64,000 bases of DNA from Hetaerina americana (taxonomy: Eukaryota > Arthropoda > Insecta > Odonata > Calopterygidae): contig JAKTNV010000006.1 in the NCBI GenBank assembly GCA_022747635.1, forward strand, positions 69,561,090-69,625,089, in the 5' to 3' direction. Below, in pieces: positions 49,430 to 62,554 of the stretch; the first letter of the stretch is position 1, and each line of letters starts with the position of its first letter. The position numbers and the translations under genes are program-made. The notes below the pieces were generated by a model. That model was not told the DNA's origin, ran no database searches, and saw only the letters and a list, made by a program, of their open reading frames with translations.

Positions 49430-50710
49430 CAAGGGTAACCCCAGATGTACCCGACCTAACAAGGAAAACACAAAAATTTTGGAAAGAAAGTATTTCTTTT
49501 TCAAGATAATCTCCTTTCAGCTCTATACACTTTTCCCAGCGATGTTCAAAAGTTCGATACTGACATTACAATAAGAACTGTCTTGCTCCTCAAAATAGCC
49601 ATTAACTGCCGCCATCACTTCTTGGCGGTTTGAAAGCCTTGCCATTTTTTTTAAGTTTGCGAACAGAATAAAATCCGTGGGGACTAAATTTGGCGAATAG
49701 GGTGCATGAGGTAGCAATTCAAACTTTAGTTCATTAATATTGGTCATTGCAATAACGGATTTTTGAGCTGGTGCATTGCCTTGTTGGAACAACACCTTCG
49801 TCTTAGCCCTGTGCGGCCACTTTTATTTGAACTATTCCCTCAAACGCAGAAATAAGTCGCATTATCTTCATCATTGACAGTTTTTTCTTTTTCAAGATAC
49901 TCAATGAAAATTATCCCTCGCGCATCCCACAAAATTGATTCCATGACCTTGCCTGTAGATGAAACGGTCTTCGCCTTCTTTGGAGTAGGTTCCCCCTTTT
50001 GAATCCATTGTTTAGATTGTTTTTTTGTCTAGAGAGTGAAGTTATGGACCCATGGACCATCCATGTTAATGAAAAGACGCAAAAATCCTTCTTTGCTGCT
50101 AAAAAACTTTGCTAAACACTCAATTGAAAAATCTTCACGACACTGGTTTTGCTCGAGTCTGAGCAAACGCAGCACCCATCTTGGACACATCTTTCTCGTG
50201 TCCAAATTTTCAGTAAATATGCGATGTACTGCATTTTTTAAACACCTACTATGTCTGCTAGCTCGTGCACTTTGGGTAGACGATCATCCAGTATCACTTT
50301 GTGGATTTTCTTCACCGTTTCTGGAGTCGTCACCTCTTTTGGTCGACCAATTCGATGCTCGTCTTGACAGCTCCTACGGCTTCGTTTAAACTGGGCTATA
50401 CAATATTTTACTATTTTAAACGAAGGAGCAGACTCACCCAGAGTAGGAACCAGTCCAGCTTTTACATTGGTTGGGCTGAGGTTTTTCACATAATAGTATT
50501 GTATCACATAACTATGACCAATTTTCCCCATTTTCACAAATTAACTGAAAACGTTCACTATTGATGTCTGCCAAACCAATACCAAACCACTTAGCGTTTT
50601 CAAACTTGAAACATATACTTTTTATATTGCATTATTTCTAATACAGGCATATTTTTCAAACATTTAACGCTATCTCTAAGTCAGGCCGGGGACTTCTTTG
50701 ACCATCCTCG
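49430..50710 (-). mobile_element. Decayed mariner transposon
   Basis: About 1281 bp between TA dinucleotides (49428-49429 and 50711-50712). The left end caagggtaacccc..gtacccgacctaac and the complement of the right end, cgaggatggtcaa..gtccccggcctgac, align over 31 bases with roughly two thirds identity: eroded terminal inverted repeats. The transposase runs on the minus strand. It is distinct in sequence from the other two mariners of the window and older than both. Confidence 0.85.
49523..50537 (-). pseudogene. Mariner transposase (DD34D), broken
   Basis: The N-terminal piece (50537-50238) carries VIQYYYVKNLSPTNVKA, CQDEHRIGRPKEVTTPE and RLPKVHELADIVGV, the helix-turn-helix region of mariner transposases. 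In the middle (about 49830-50060) a frame has the first catalytic Asp in a MDGPWVHNFTL block, then a stop, then EPTPKKAKTV and LWDARGIIFIEYLEK, and another stop. The C-terminal piece (49795-49523) has QQGNAPAQ: the second catalytic Asp of the HQDNAPAH motif is Gly. The third block YSPNLVPTDFILF keeps its Asp. Multiple lesions make it inactive. Confidence 0.88.
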
Positions 50711-50749
50711 TATCACACGTCTCAGTAATGTATTCCATGCAAGTACTCT

Positions 50750-51190
50750 GTCTTTGCAAACCTCTTTAGCTTCTAATATATTTGTACGCTCTTACATACC
50801 ATAGGCTCTTATATGCGTTTTTTTTCCTGACTGACACAGCAATCCTTGTCATGCGAGTCTCTTTGTTCACATCCAGGCTTTCTCTTTCCTCTCCAGCTTT
50901 TCTCGTGACTGAAGAGGAAGTCTATATCGTATTCGTTTGGTCACTATGCTCTCATTCTTTCTACAAAATTGACCAAACCAGCCAGTAGTAATTAACTTAT
51001 CTATGATTAATATATTGAAATTCTTTATTCGACCACTCATTCCTTACCGCTCTTTTTCGATGTTTGCCATAAGCGCTTCTCAAGTACCATAATCCCACCG
51101 CATTTAATCGAAATTTATTTTACCTATCGCACACCCAAAATTCACTTCCATACAATAATTTGATAATAAGCCCCGATTTATGTGAACCTT
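50750..51190 (-). mobile_element. Non-LTR retrotransposon relic (RT C-terminal region)
   Basis: The minus strand reads IIKLLYGSEFWVCDR, then RLNAVGLWYLRSAYG and RKRAVRNEWSNKE (about 51165-51010), with one in-frame stop. The LLYGSEtW..R..A.E...LR...G...RNE pattern is characteristic of the region downstream of the palm in many LINE RTs. It differs from the RTE copies here (SVAMYGAETWSL), so it belongs to another LINE lineage. Sequence from 50750 to 51000 is probably the following C-terminal part, with stops. The clade cannot be settled. Confidence 0.55.
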
Positions 51191-51199
51191 AAGATTACT

Positions 51200-53435
51200 T
51201 ACGAACCACACTGTAACAATGAAAAAAATAGCATAATATCAGAAGGATAACTACTAGCCGTGTACCGTTAAAAGTAAAGTATGCATACATACGATGCAGT
51301 AGCAGTAGCATATCCGGATAGAGGAATTAATTTTAATTTTGATGGAATCGTAAGGAGCAGAATGGATAAAATCATATCAAATGTTGCCTGGTCTCTTTCT
51401 AAAACATATATGACGGAAGGAATATAGTAAAAACACAAATCATAATTTAAATGGATAATTTGAGGTAGAGAGAAAAATGTTGTTACCAAATAGGAAATTG
51501 CTGAAATAAATACAAAAAGAATTCAGGGAATTTAGAGGAATAAATGGATAGTGATAGGATGTTGAACACGGTGATGGAAATAAAAAATATAAGTAAATGA
51601 GATTAATGATATACATAATTTAATTTGGACAGAAAGGAAGGAAGGGTAAAGTTTATCGCAGAAATTAGAAGTTTGCAATGAATTAGGTTGTACTATAAAA
51701 ATTTACATTGTTCATTACGAGAAAATGGTGGGATATTTTCAGTACCCACTTAAAACCTTTGGAGAAGGAAATTTTAACTGCTAACAAATGTGTTTTGGTC
51801 TTGGGAACAGGGAAAACGTAATCACATACGAAAGCTTCAACATGTACTGTATATGGTGATATGTACACTGAGTAGCGAATCATGGAATCCTACGGATAAA
51901 CTCAAAAATTAAATATTAATGGAACAGCAGTTTAATTTGAAATTTAAGTTTTGACATGAAAAAGAAATTTTATTTTGCATGATGCTTTTAATTCTGAGAT
52001 AAAAATTACAAAATGCACCCAAACACACTTAGTTGTACTACGCAGTGGACACTTTTCGTGTTTGTAATTATAAATGGGGAACGAAAAAGCTGTAACTTTT
52101 GCAGGCAAACAATTTGTGTACACGTAAACATTAGCCTATCCTCACTCTCATCCTTAGCAAAGGGAAGTTTCTTTTAATCGCGCATTGCTCTCATGTGCAT
52201 GCTATCCTTTGATGGCTGACGCTAAGAGAAATATATTCCGATTGGACGAAGCTCCGGACTCCCGGAAACCCATTAAACTTCTAGCGCTATAACATTTGTA
52301 TCAGCAAAGCAACGTTATCAATTACTTCCTAAAAGGTAGTCCTTTGGGTGTAAAACTCTGTTAAAGCTTTAAAACTAGGATCTATGTTGAAAAAATAATC
52401 CAAAGTGCTTTAATTGCTTAGGTACACAGCGTGTGGGGCTGGTGTTGCCAGAAAAAGGAGAAACTTTTGGGTAGTAAACGCGAATAAAAACTCCGTTCCT
52501 GAAATAACGCCTATCAACACAAGGTCCTCCGACTCCGATGCAGCTATAAGGTTATTGAGAGCATTGTGGGAAATAGAGATACTTGTATAAATTTCCCGTA
52601 TTTTAAATAAACTAATACTTCTCTAGATAAATATCGGAGAGAGATTACTGTTTTTGCCTTAGAATCTGTAGACTTTTGATTAAGGAAGGTAGTTTATTTT
52701 CAAGAGGAAAAATATTTTTATCATGCTTTTCACTGGGTCACATTAAATTATATGTTAATATTATTTTGAAATGCCTTTTATATTTTAACATTGATCGCAT
52801 ACTTCGAAAAGTTATAATGTGAACGGAATTTTATAACTGGCGGTGAAAATTTATTCCATATGAACATGAAAAAATGATAGTACTATGCTCCGTGGTGTTT
52901 AGTTAATTCAAGCATAATGATTCTCCATATGCTAACCTATCCAATTCACAAAAGAAAACCTTATCGCTAATAAATGCTCCTCATTCTTATATTTGTAAAT
53001 GATTCTTTCGATGCATTTAAAATTTATTTTTGAATAAGCACTATTTTAAGGATATTGTACCGTAACGGAACGAATTGAATTATTTTTTCAAGCAAACATA
53101 AAGCATTTATGAATCAACACCAATCTCACCAAGAAAAATGAACTTGGATCCAACTCCCAAAATACAGGCCTGTATGTCTACTAAACCATAACTTCGATAA
53201 TACCTAAATAATACAATTAGAAAAGAATATTATGTAACCTTGTCTATTGCTATCATAGTTCAATTTTTGAGAAAAATATTTTACTAAATAATGTAACATG
53301 TGAGTCATCTCAGCGGTATTAATCATCGCTTAATCTTGAAACTAGTGACGAGAGACTCCCATTTTCCTCATTTAAAACTAACCCAGATTACATATACGGA
53401 CAGGCTACTATTACAATTGGTTTAAATTTCACTGG
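51200..53435. other. AT-rich non-coding stretch
   Basis: No feature was recognised. Confidence 0.45.
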
Positions 53436-53439
53436 TTAT

Positions 53440-53960
53440 CTGAAATCGACTCACCAAAAGTTATCGCTGTGTTAAGAATGATCTATAAATACAAATGAGA
53501 GGTGTGGGTGGAAGCGTTCCCGTGGTTTGCGAAGGCTGAATACACACTGCACTTTTGAGTAAAAAGGACGACGGGATATTGGGTAGGAGTGTAAAACCCT
53601 GCTCAGAGGAGTTACACGTCCAAACACACCCGCGGTCGTGTCGGTGGAGGCGGACCATTTCGGTTTCATATTGCATCAAATCTGTGGCAGCACCCAAGCT
53701 CTTTTGTGGGGGGCTCGTGGAGCCAAATCGGAAAATGCAGCGCAAAGATTGGCTGCCAGTGATTGCCTTCCCGGAAGCCGGCGTGCCCCTTTCCGCAGAA
53801 GCTGCTATTTCACACATCCGTCCTTCGTGATTGGCTTCAATAAATGCGAGAAAGATGGTAAGCTATCCATAAGTGGGAGAAAAAAGCAATTTTCTGCCTG
53901 GCTAGCTCCCTCCAAAGAAGTAATATCGAGTATATTGGCTTAGACCGAATGAGCCGGAAC
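53440..53960. other. GC-richer patch with overlapping open frames
   Basis: Frames of 91-118 codons overlap on both strands at 53461-53943. None has a recognisable domain. A donor-like gtaagc follows at 53857. An exon cannot be excluded, but there is no positive evidence. Confidence 0.25.
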
Positions 53961-54575
53961 AACAAAACATCTATTTCACCGTTAAGGACCTCCTGAAAGA
54001 CGATAGGGATTTTACACAATACGAGAGGAAAAATTTTGTCAAAATATATTAATACATATTGTTCTAATGATATTCGTACCTCAAATACAAAAATGAAATT
54101 CCTAAAACCGGTATGTTATTATGGATGAAACCATGGTCAGAAAGGTGATGCTCCAGCCAAATCAAATTTCAAACTGACACTCAGTCTCTGGTGCACGTGA
54201 GAAAACTTAATTTTCTACATTTCCATTTATCAAATACTTGTAATCAAACTACAAATTAACAGAAACAGTAAAATGTACGCACCTTTTTATCAAATAACTG
54301 GTAGTGGGTACATAAAGTTATGAATCATCTTTAAAATATGTAGAAATTAAAGTCCAATGTCAACTTATTTTTGCATTAAAAATAATACAACCTTAAAATA
54401 GCAGATATTATCAATTCTCCTTGCAGCATGGTGGCAGAATATGAATATTGTGACGCTTCTTGGTATATGATCCAAACATACAAGTTATGCACGTAAATTT
54501 ACTAAAATTTTCCAATTCGTGGATCCTTTTTCGGATTATGTAAATGAAGAGAAAATAGAATGGGAGAAGGAGATC
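53961..54575. other. AT-rich non-coding stretch
   Basis: No feature was recognised. Confidence 0.45.
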
Positions 54576-54579
54576 ATTT

Positions 54580-55075
54580 GTAGTAGTATTTAGGAGAGGC
54601 GACCGACAGCTGAGGTCATTTTAGCCATTAGGGAAGTACAGAAAAGGACGAAGGGAGGAGAGAAACCCAGCGTAGGCATTAGCCTATTCAAAATAAAAAC
54701 TTCGTTGCAATTTTCCACAATTAAAACTTTATTTCGACCATGGTTTCGATACCCTGTATCATCATCAGGTGACCCTGATGATGATATAGTGTATCAAAAC
54801 CATGGTCGAAATAAAGTTTTAATTGTGGAAAATTGCAACGAAGTTTTTATTATGCCTCGATTCCACAACATCACGCCTGACTCTTCACTTTTCGTATTAG
54901 CCTATTCTTTACGAAAGGCGCCAAGGGGTCCGCAGCTTCACGTCCCATCCGACGAACGGTGTACTCACTCAAAGTGCCCTCTAAAAAGCATCTCAAGTAG
55001 GGATCGAGATACCACTGAAAAATATTCGACGCCGGCGTAATTCGAACCCGGGCCCTCTGGGTGGGAAGCCAGTAT
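54580..55075 (-). mobile_element. tRNA-derived SINE, family B, copy 3, split by an insertion
   Basis: Read from 55075 on the minus strand: the T-arm-like B box (complement of gtaattcgaacccgggccct at about 55038-55057), then the family B body with ctacttgagatgct, caccgttcgtcgga and ccccttggcgcctttcg. After the insertion come gctaatgcctacgctgggt and gctgtcggtcgcctctcc. A palindromic element at 54690-54895 interrupts it, flanked by attagcctattc on both sides. Copy 2 at 15815-16095 shows the uninterrupted arrangement. Confidence 0.75.
54690..54895 (+). mobile_element. Palindromic hairpin retroposon, copy 2
   Basis: Two inverted arms of 79 bp (54692-54770 and 54773-54851) are followed by the tail gattccacaacatcacgcct, cttcacttttcgt, the same layout as 29963-30165. 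The 12-bp duplication attagcctattc (54678-54689 and 54896-54907) flanks it in SINE copy 3. The hammerhead-like core has a canonical CTGATGA (54775-54781) and a GATAT-AGT-GTATC helix II, but GAAA has become AAAA (54796-54799), which should abolish cleavage. Only two copies were seen. It does not encode a protein. Confidence 0.8.
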
Positions 55076-55079
55076 GAAA

Positions 55080-55475
55080 CTATTTTTATCTCGAGCTATA
55101 CTTAAAATAATTACCGGAAAGATTTTTTTTAAATACAAAAAAACAGATTCCAGCCCTCATAAAAAAGAATGCCATAGGGAAATATCACTAAATACCATAT
55201 CACTATGGTCGTCTCGTAAATGTATAAATTCATAACTCGCGGATGAGAAAATATGAGCTAAGAGTGCAGTTCAACGAAGAGCATATGCAATGCTATTGCC
55301 CATCTGATCTCTACAATTGGATATATATTTTTAATTTTTCCCGGTATTGTAAAGGATGATAATCAGTTACCAAAAAATATTTCTGGTAGTTATTTTTTCC
55401 TACGACTGGAGGCTCATAAAAACAATGCCAAAATATGACGCAAACGGTAGTCATTCTTGTGCAACCGAACCACGA
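55080..55475. other. AT-rich non-coding stretch
   Basis: No feature was recognised. Confidence 0.45.
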
Positions 55476-55479
55476 CGCA

Positions 55480-56300
55480 AAAAAATAAAATCTGTTCTCT
55501 CAAGAAAGAGCGGGACAAGTGAACACAAAAGGAATCAGATGGAAAACGGGGCGAACGAGGAAAATGGCGACAAATGGAATGGAGGATTGTTGCGGGTCAG
55601 TGGGAGGTAAGGGGGAGGACTGTTGAAGAGGGATAGAGGCGGGGGAGGGACAGAGTGACATCTGGCCGAGACTCGGACGTGAGTAATGAGGGCGGCTTCG
55701 AACGGGCCAAATGCGGAATGAATATATATCTATTTATGCTCTCAGATTCTTCCCAGGAACCACCCCGACGCACACCCCCTCCGTAATAGGGTCCGCCCTC
55801 ACACCCTTGTCCTCACCCCACTTACACCCCGACAGCCTCCAGCGGCTGCACACCCTGTTACCCCTCTTTATAACATTCGGACCATTTTCTCATAAAACAC
55901 AACGCATCTGGTGCCGGGGATTTCCGGGGCTGGGGATGTGTGGGGTCAGCGATGAAGGAGAAGAGCGGCCGGGGGGTCGGCGGTGGTAGTTGGACTGAAG
56001 AGGGGGGAAAGGGGAATAGGGTGCGTGTAGGCTGTGTGTGGGGTTAGTCAAGGTCATTTGCGAAATCGGTTTTTTAAAGGGAAGGCGGGGGCTGGCGTGG
56101 ATTGGTGGAGGAGGATGCAGTGGTTTGACTGGCCGCTTTCATGGAAAAGGGAAGGATAAAACATTTTGCTTGAATGGAAAAGAATGAGAGAAGCAGTGGA
56201 ATGGGATTAGCCCACCAATTCCCTCACCCTTTCCGCCCCAAACCGACCCTCCTCCCTTCCCCTTCCTCCCGCGTATTCATCCTCCATCCCTAACAATTCC
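55480..56300. other. GC-rich block
   Basis: G-rich then C-rich runs on the plus strand, with no convincing coding frame. It is one of seven such islands in the window. Confidence 0.35.
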
Positions 56301-59300
56301 AAATGGACGGAGAGAATGATTTATTTTCAAAGGGATAAAATGATTTGGATTTCAAAATATTTTTCAAATTTTTTCCATTTACGAAGTAGTCCAAAATGAT
56401 AATACATGGAGAAAACAAAACTAGAATTAATTTTTTAATGAGGAAATTAGTGTTATTTATTGAAGGGCTTATTTTGTTTTGATGATAGCCGGATATATTT
56501 CATTTTTATTCATATTAGCTCTACGTGGTGACCTAATTACCTACTGAATCCATAATTATGCCACGAGTATTTGCAAAGCGATTTTAAGAGCCATTCCAGC
56601 GATTTTGAAATATCTGACTGATTAAGTTGGAGGCGGTATTTGCCTACGTACGTAGAAAAACAGAATAAATATTATTTGTTATTAATCATACATTATAGGC
56701 GCCAATATAAAAAATGTCATGCAATAAAAAAACCATTAATCGAAAATATTGGAAACTAAATAATAAATATATTTCGCATGAAACACGGTGCATAAATGCC
56801 TACAAAAATGAATTGAAAAAGTGGAGAGCTCAAGGAATATTGGAATTAGAACCTAAAGTGAATTAGTCATCGTATAAGTTTATAAGAGTGATAAAAAACA
56901 AATACACAACAAATTATTTATGACGGACAAGGAAATATAATTCCAAAGAATCGTGGCAACTAGATGTCTGAATATTATTGTCTTACTTTTCAATAAATCT
57001 CTGGGTATAATTTTTCATTTTTATGTGTAGAATTCTTCGGTATGCGTATGTGTGCCGGTGCTTTTTTTTATCCCTTCTTGTTTATCAAAGCTTTATTACT
57101 ATACAGCAATTATTTAAAATTTTAAGTAGATATTTAAGGGTGTAACGTTTAAATATTACGCATAATGTAAATGTGTAAGTGAACACAGTAATATAATATA
57201 TGTCCTTAAAGAAAATTCAGTTGACGATAGGTAAAACGGTTTAGGCAAGAGAATTATTCTGTTGCACATTGTATGCTAGGACCACAGCGGAATGTATTCA
57301 ACACATGATTATCAAAATACTGACAATGAAAACGCCAACAATATTTTAAGAAAGAGTTCCATTTCATTAAATCCTGTTATATTTGCTTAGACTCAACTGG
57401 GGAATAATATATCTAATCAATTTCGAAATTAAAAAGACCGTCAATTGCGAAAAACAGACGAATAGGAAATGCACACACACATATGAAATAGCATATACCT
57501 TGAAACTGGAATAAATTATAGCTTCCAGATCAAATAATTTTACAAAATATACTAAAACCGTGGCGCGGAAAGAGGGAAAAATTTTGAAATTACTGGATAA
57601 ATTTTACTAAACGTATTTGGAGTAGTGGCCAAGCGAACTTTTCTGTAATCAGCTGCTGTTTTGAATGTTTAGCATGAGAAGAAACAATAATCACATCCAT
57701 GGTTTTGATGATAGTTAACAAAATTTACCATTTGGGTTTGTTGTTCGGCCTAAATTAATCTCTCAACATGGCTTCATTTTGGTTAATTACTGGTTCGCTC
57801 CTAGCGTAGACGGGCTACGACGGAACTAATTATCGCGTCGCGTGCCTCCACTTTCCTCCTCCAGACCCATTTCAATTGTTTTGAGATCTGGCGTTGGATC
57901 GCGGAGAACCAATTATAAATATCCGGCGTAATTTGTTGCACGAAGGTTACATTTAATTACCCATCATATGTGGTGGCGTAGAGTGAATCGCACAATGAAT
58001 AACTGTGATTGTGGAATTCAGTAGATACGATAATAATTCATATTAAGGGGTTCAATATCACTTTATCCATTTAGTATTAATAGATCATTAGTCATATTCA
58101 AATGAAAGCAACAAAAAATCAGAAAGTCACGCCAAAAAATGACCATTAGATCAATATGTCCAACCGAGATTATATTTGAAGTGATCTACACCTGAGGCTA
58201 CATATTCATTAAAATGGCAACATTAAGTTGCATTCTGTGCGAATAGCTAAAGTGCGTTTTTGTGGTTAAGACTAAGATGTTTCTACACCAAAAAAATCCA
58301 AATTATATGGTACACACAACGCCCTGTTTCATTTTCGAGCATTTGAAATCATAATTTGCATTAATAAAAAGTGTAATTTTTATAACGAAAGAAGCAAGTA
58401 CAGCCTTGCGGAAAATTTGGCTAAAATGAGAAGTTGATTGCATTTGGGAGGCTTTTAATTACACCCACTATTACAGTACAGCCTCTATTAGCAAAATATT
58501 TTGACGGTGGAGATCCTCGAGTGTTCTAAACCAGCAAAAAAATAAGTTCGCGTTCTCCCGTAATAATTTCGTTATCATAAATATATTGATGAAACCGACG
58601 TGTAATACTTCTCTTTTTTATCGATGAAACCATTATCGTAATGTTGCTATGTCGGGCCTGGATGTTGAGCTATTACTATTCCTAAACTTTACTGCTACAA
58701 GAGAGAACGAAGTAAAAATTATATCAAGTCTGAGGTTATAGGATTCCATTAACAAGTGAAAAGTAATATATCTGATAACTGTCAACTTAATTAAAAAACT
58801 TCTTCGATTAGAAATACCTTATTATTCAAAACAAAAATTGAATTGATTGATGTAAAATGAATATCATTTCACGAATAAGGAATATTTCGCAATACCACAT
58901 AATCACTGTACTCTAAGTCAAACAAATAAAAGTAACATTTGGGTAAGAATATTAGAAAGTTTCATTTATTATAACTTTTCAATTGCTTCGCGGAAAATTT
59001 CATCATTAAAAGTGCAATTATTTTATATGCCAAATATATGTAGCAACCATCAACCGCTGGCGAGCTTATAGAAGACTGCCCTTGCAAATGATGAACTATT
59101 CGATTTAGTAGAATACATACTCCGTGCTTGGATTTATAATAAAAGTAATAGCCTCAAATCCATTAGTCAACACAAATTTAAAAATTAATTTATTGAGATT
59201 GTATTGGTGCAAAGTAGTAAAGAGAGTAAAATAATGGACACAATTGAAAATGAATTTCCTTCATGTGGAAGGAAACTAAGGATAGCGAGTGGCAGCCATA

Positions 59301-59475
59301 AGGAAATAAAAAGATGACGCGACCTTAGGGGAACTTACATGATGCCGACAAGTAACATTCAAAGCCATGAACCTTGAAAAGCAGGTGTCTTCTCTAACAG
59401 TTGATCGGTAATTGTCCCGACAGAATCGCTGAAGGTAAGGAAAATAAAAGAGAACTGTATGTATACATGTTTATA
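56301..59475. other. AT-rich non-coding stretch
   Basis: No gene or repeat was recognised, and open frames are very short throughout. A small GC-richer patch lies at about 57790-57930. Confidence 0.45.
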
Positions 59476-59479
59476 TAGG

Positions 59480-60310
59480 TTCAAGCTGTTCAATTCATCA
59501 ACCGTCGCCATTCGGGGGCAATCGACAGGAGTGCCATCTGCGCCCCACCAATTACATTCGGACGACTGGGTCCTTCCTCCCTTATATATCCTTCATTCGT
59601 TTCCTCCCCTGGACCCGTAGCAATACCCTTTCTGTCCCCGCCAGCTCCTTTACCTTTGTCCATCCCCCCATAAGGTTTTAAAGGCTAGTGCTCATATATA
59701 TAGGGAAGGAGATAGTAAGGGGGAAGGTCTTTTCTTCCAGTCCCTGCCGGCCCTTACCTCCTCCACTCTTAGCCCCGCCCTCCCCTCCTTATTTCCCGCT
59801 ATAGAGTTGATTGCCTCCCATTCAACTCAAGTCGATTCGAGGAATAAGAATTCCCCCACCCCGCCCCACTCGGCTCCTTTCATTCGGCGTGTTCAGGGAT
59901 GGAACCTGATGCCATTGAAGATTCTCCAGCCCAAGCACCCGCTCATTTCTTCTTCCTTTCGACGCGAAACCCACCCCCATCCGGCCGTCCTCATGGTGCG
60001 TGGGCACCGCACTCCTCCCCCCTCCCCTTTGCCCCTAGTCCGCACGCCCCTCCCCGCATTCACTGTCCTCTTTGTGCTCGGGAGTGAGGGACTATATGCT
60101 CTTGCCCTCGCTTCCATTGTTGAGTTGAAACCTTTCGATATGGGATACCAATGGTGCCCAATGGACTCCATCGCCTGGGTGTTTTATTGTTGTAAGGTGG
60201 TTCTGCAAGAATTTCTTTGCAAAGGTTTCCAACTTTGTCCCGAAAAGAGGTCACGCAGGATTTTTGCGCCACTCCTCCCGAGAAAAACTTGATATGTTTT
60301 TCCCTTAAAT
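59480..60310. other. GC-rich block with a 161-codon open frame
   Basis: C-rich plus-strand island. The frame 59807-60292 is Pro/Ser-rich over its GC-rich part and overlaps comparably open minus-strand frames. It opens at a TTG, has no recognisable domain, and I do not call it a gene. Confidence 0.3.
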
Positions 60311-60534
60311 GTACAAAATCATTCCACAAAAGAATTTCACCTTCAGTCGTCTGCGCTATCTTTCGGTAGTACCTCATATAGACTGAGATGGACAACGGAA
60401 ATATGTGAACGATTCTGTGACTCCGTGACACGGTCATATCTGAGTATATATAATAGTATCGGAAATAATTCGTACCTTTTTTATGGGATAATGGAGCTAA
60501 AGACTATCGAATGATACTTATCATATATACATAC

Positions 60535-60571
60535 ATATACGGTTTATATATTTATATATATAAATATATAA

Positions 60572-60627
<56 letters not shown>

Positions 60628-60650
60628 GTATAATATATATTATATATTCA
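60535..60650. repeat. (TA)n array, imperfect
   Basis: TATA and TAAATA units pass into a pure TA run (about 60580-60622), then further AT alternation. Confidence 0.92.
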
Positions 60651-60654
60651 CATG

Positions 60655-62550
60655 TTTCATCCAATCCTTTGGCCAGGAGATTGAATTAGGGATCTGTTTC
60701 ACCCTATGAAGGAGAAATGGACAAAGACACAAGAGGAAAGTAGAGTAGGGAAGGTAATCACCAGCAAGACAATAAAGGATCGAAATCAGTTGTTTTCATG
60801 AATTTGAAAATCAGCAACCGTTTTGCACAAACAATTATCTTTAAAAGTACACTATCTATTATAAAGTTATTTTAAGCATCGAGTAATATCAACTCATGTA
60901 ACATTTAAAATGGTTAATCCGGCTATTTTCTGAGTAAGCATATCAAAATAAGTATTACTCCACATACCTGTATTCTACGCTACATAATTAGATTGAAGCA
61001 TTGGATTTTATAAATATTGGCTAATCCCTTTAATTTAAGAACATTGTATCTTTATAACGAAAATTTAACTCATCGGCCATACGAATAATTACACATTATA
61101 CTTATTCATACAATTAGTTAAGGAAAAATTCTTATGGTGTCTTATTTACTTATTATGTTATTTTTCCAAAAGCACACGTTACGACATTGCCATGCGTTTA
61201 TGACAACTATTATACAGACTCATTTAGTTTATTCGTAATTCAGACAAAAGAGTTTTTTAAATAATATTACCTAAATCTCTCATTTGCAATAAAAACTTGA
61301 AATCTGATGCATATTAGTATACTCGTTTGTAAAATAAAACTACTGCTCGGCACGAACCAACTGCTTACCGCTTAATCGGCTCATACTATATCAAAAGATA
61401 TACCGAATAAATGGGTAAGTAAGAGCAATAGACTAGTATTTACCTATAAGTAGTAATTTATTGTGTTCAAGTCTATCCAAAATTACTTTGTTTTACCTGA
61501 TAATGATTTCTCAGAGTTTTTTAATTATTACACACCAATAAATTAAACAGATCTTAATTTTAGTACCTTATCATGATTGATAATAAAATGCATTAAAATA
61601 AATTCTGTTAGAAAAATTAAGTTACTCCATTTGTGTCCACTAAATTGTGTACTAGGTTAAGAAGGAAATTTTATTTACTCTCTATGGGGATTTAACGCAA
61701 ACCATGTGAGAAAGCACGATCCGTAAAGAAATCCCAAAGAAATCCGTAAAGAGCAACATCAAAGCAGGAAAATAAGATGCATATATTTTGGTAATCCTTG
61801 AATTTCATATTCCGATTATCCTTATCTGTTCACTTGATGTCACTTAATTATGCTTCCATTTAAACTGCAAATTTGAATACTTCCCTATCACTTGGCAAGT
61901 AAATGAGTACCTGTATGAATCAAACTGTAATTAGTCCCGTCTAATAACACCTAGTAACGTTTAGATCTAACTGCAGTAGACGAATTCCATAACATCAAAT
62001 AAGGAAGCTATATCAGTTATTTAACTTTATCCGTGAAATGTGGTATTTGGGCATCCTCGTGAAGAGTCTCTTCAAGCAAGAATAATATTTTTGGCGAGGC
62101 TCAGATTCAATCTACCGAAGAGAGTGCTAGCCTCGTTTCGCAGCAATTTAACGATAATTTTTCCCTTAACTAAGGGAAAATATAGAGCATTATATCAGTT
62201 TTGGCATACTCTACCTCCCACATCCCTGCGTTCTCTGCTTTCCTATTCATCTGTTCATAACTCCTCCTGAATATTGTGAGCGATGGTATTACTATCCCCA
62301 GCTGCTTCCTTGCCATCCAAATATTATTTGATACCCCGAATTGTACATGATTAATAAAGAGAGGTTAAAATTATCACACAAAACATCAAACCTTATCAGG
62401 CCTACATAAGACATTTAAGGATTTTTTTTACTATAGGATATCTGCGCTTAGAGTTCACAACAGAAGTTATTGCCGAAATAAAAATATTAAAAGAAGTAAG
62501 TAAGACTTGATAATTGAGTAACGTTCTCATTTACCACCAATAATAAACCG
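60655..62550. other. AT-rich non-coding stretch
   Basis: No feature was recognised. Confidence 0.45.
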
Positions 62551-62554
62551 TCAG

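Noticed and set aside
53461..53943. Possible host exon with a donor-like gtaagc at 53857
   Set aside because: No recognisable protein, several frames equally open on both strands, and no matching partner exon found.
54127..54138. GAAACCATGGTC, identical to the helix III part of the hammerhead-like core
   Set aside because: There is no CUGANGA or helix II upstream and no inverted arm, so a 12-base match is probably chance.
59807..60292. 161-codon open frame
   Set aside because: Same composition effect, no ATG at its start, and no recognisable features.
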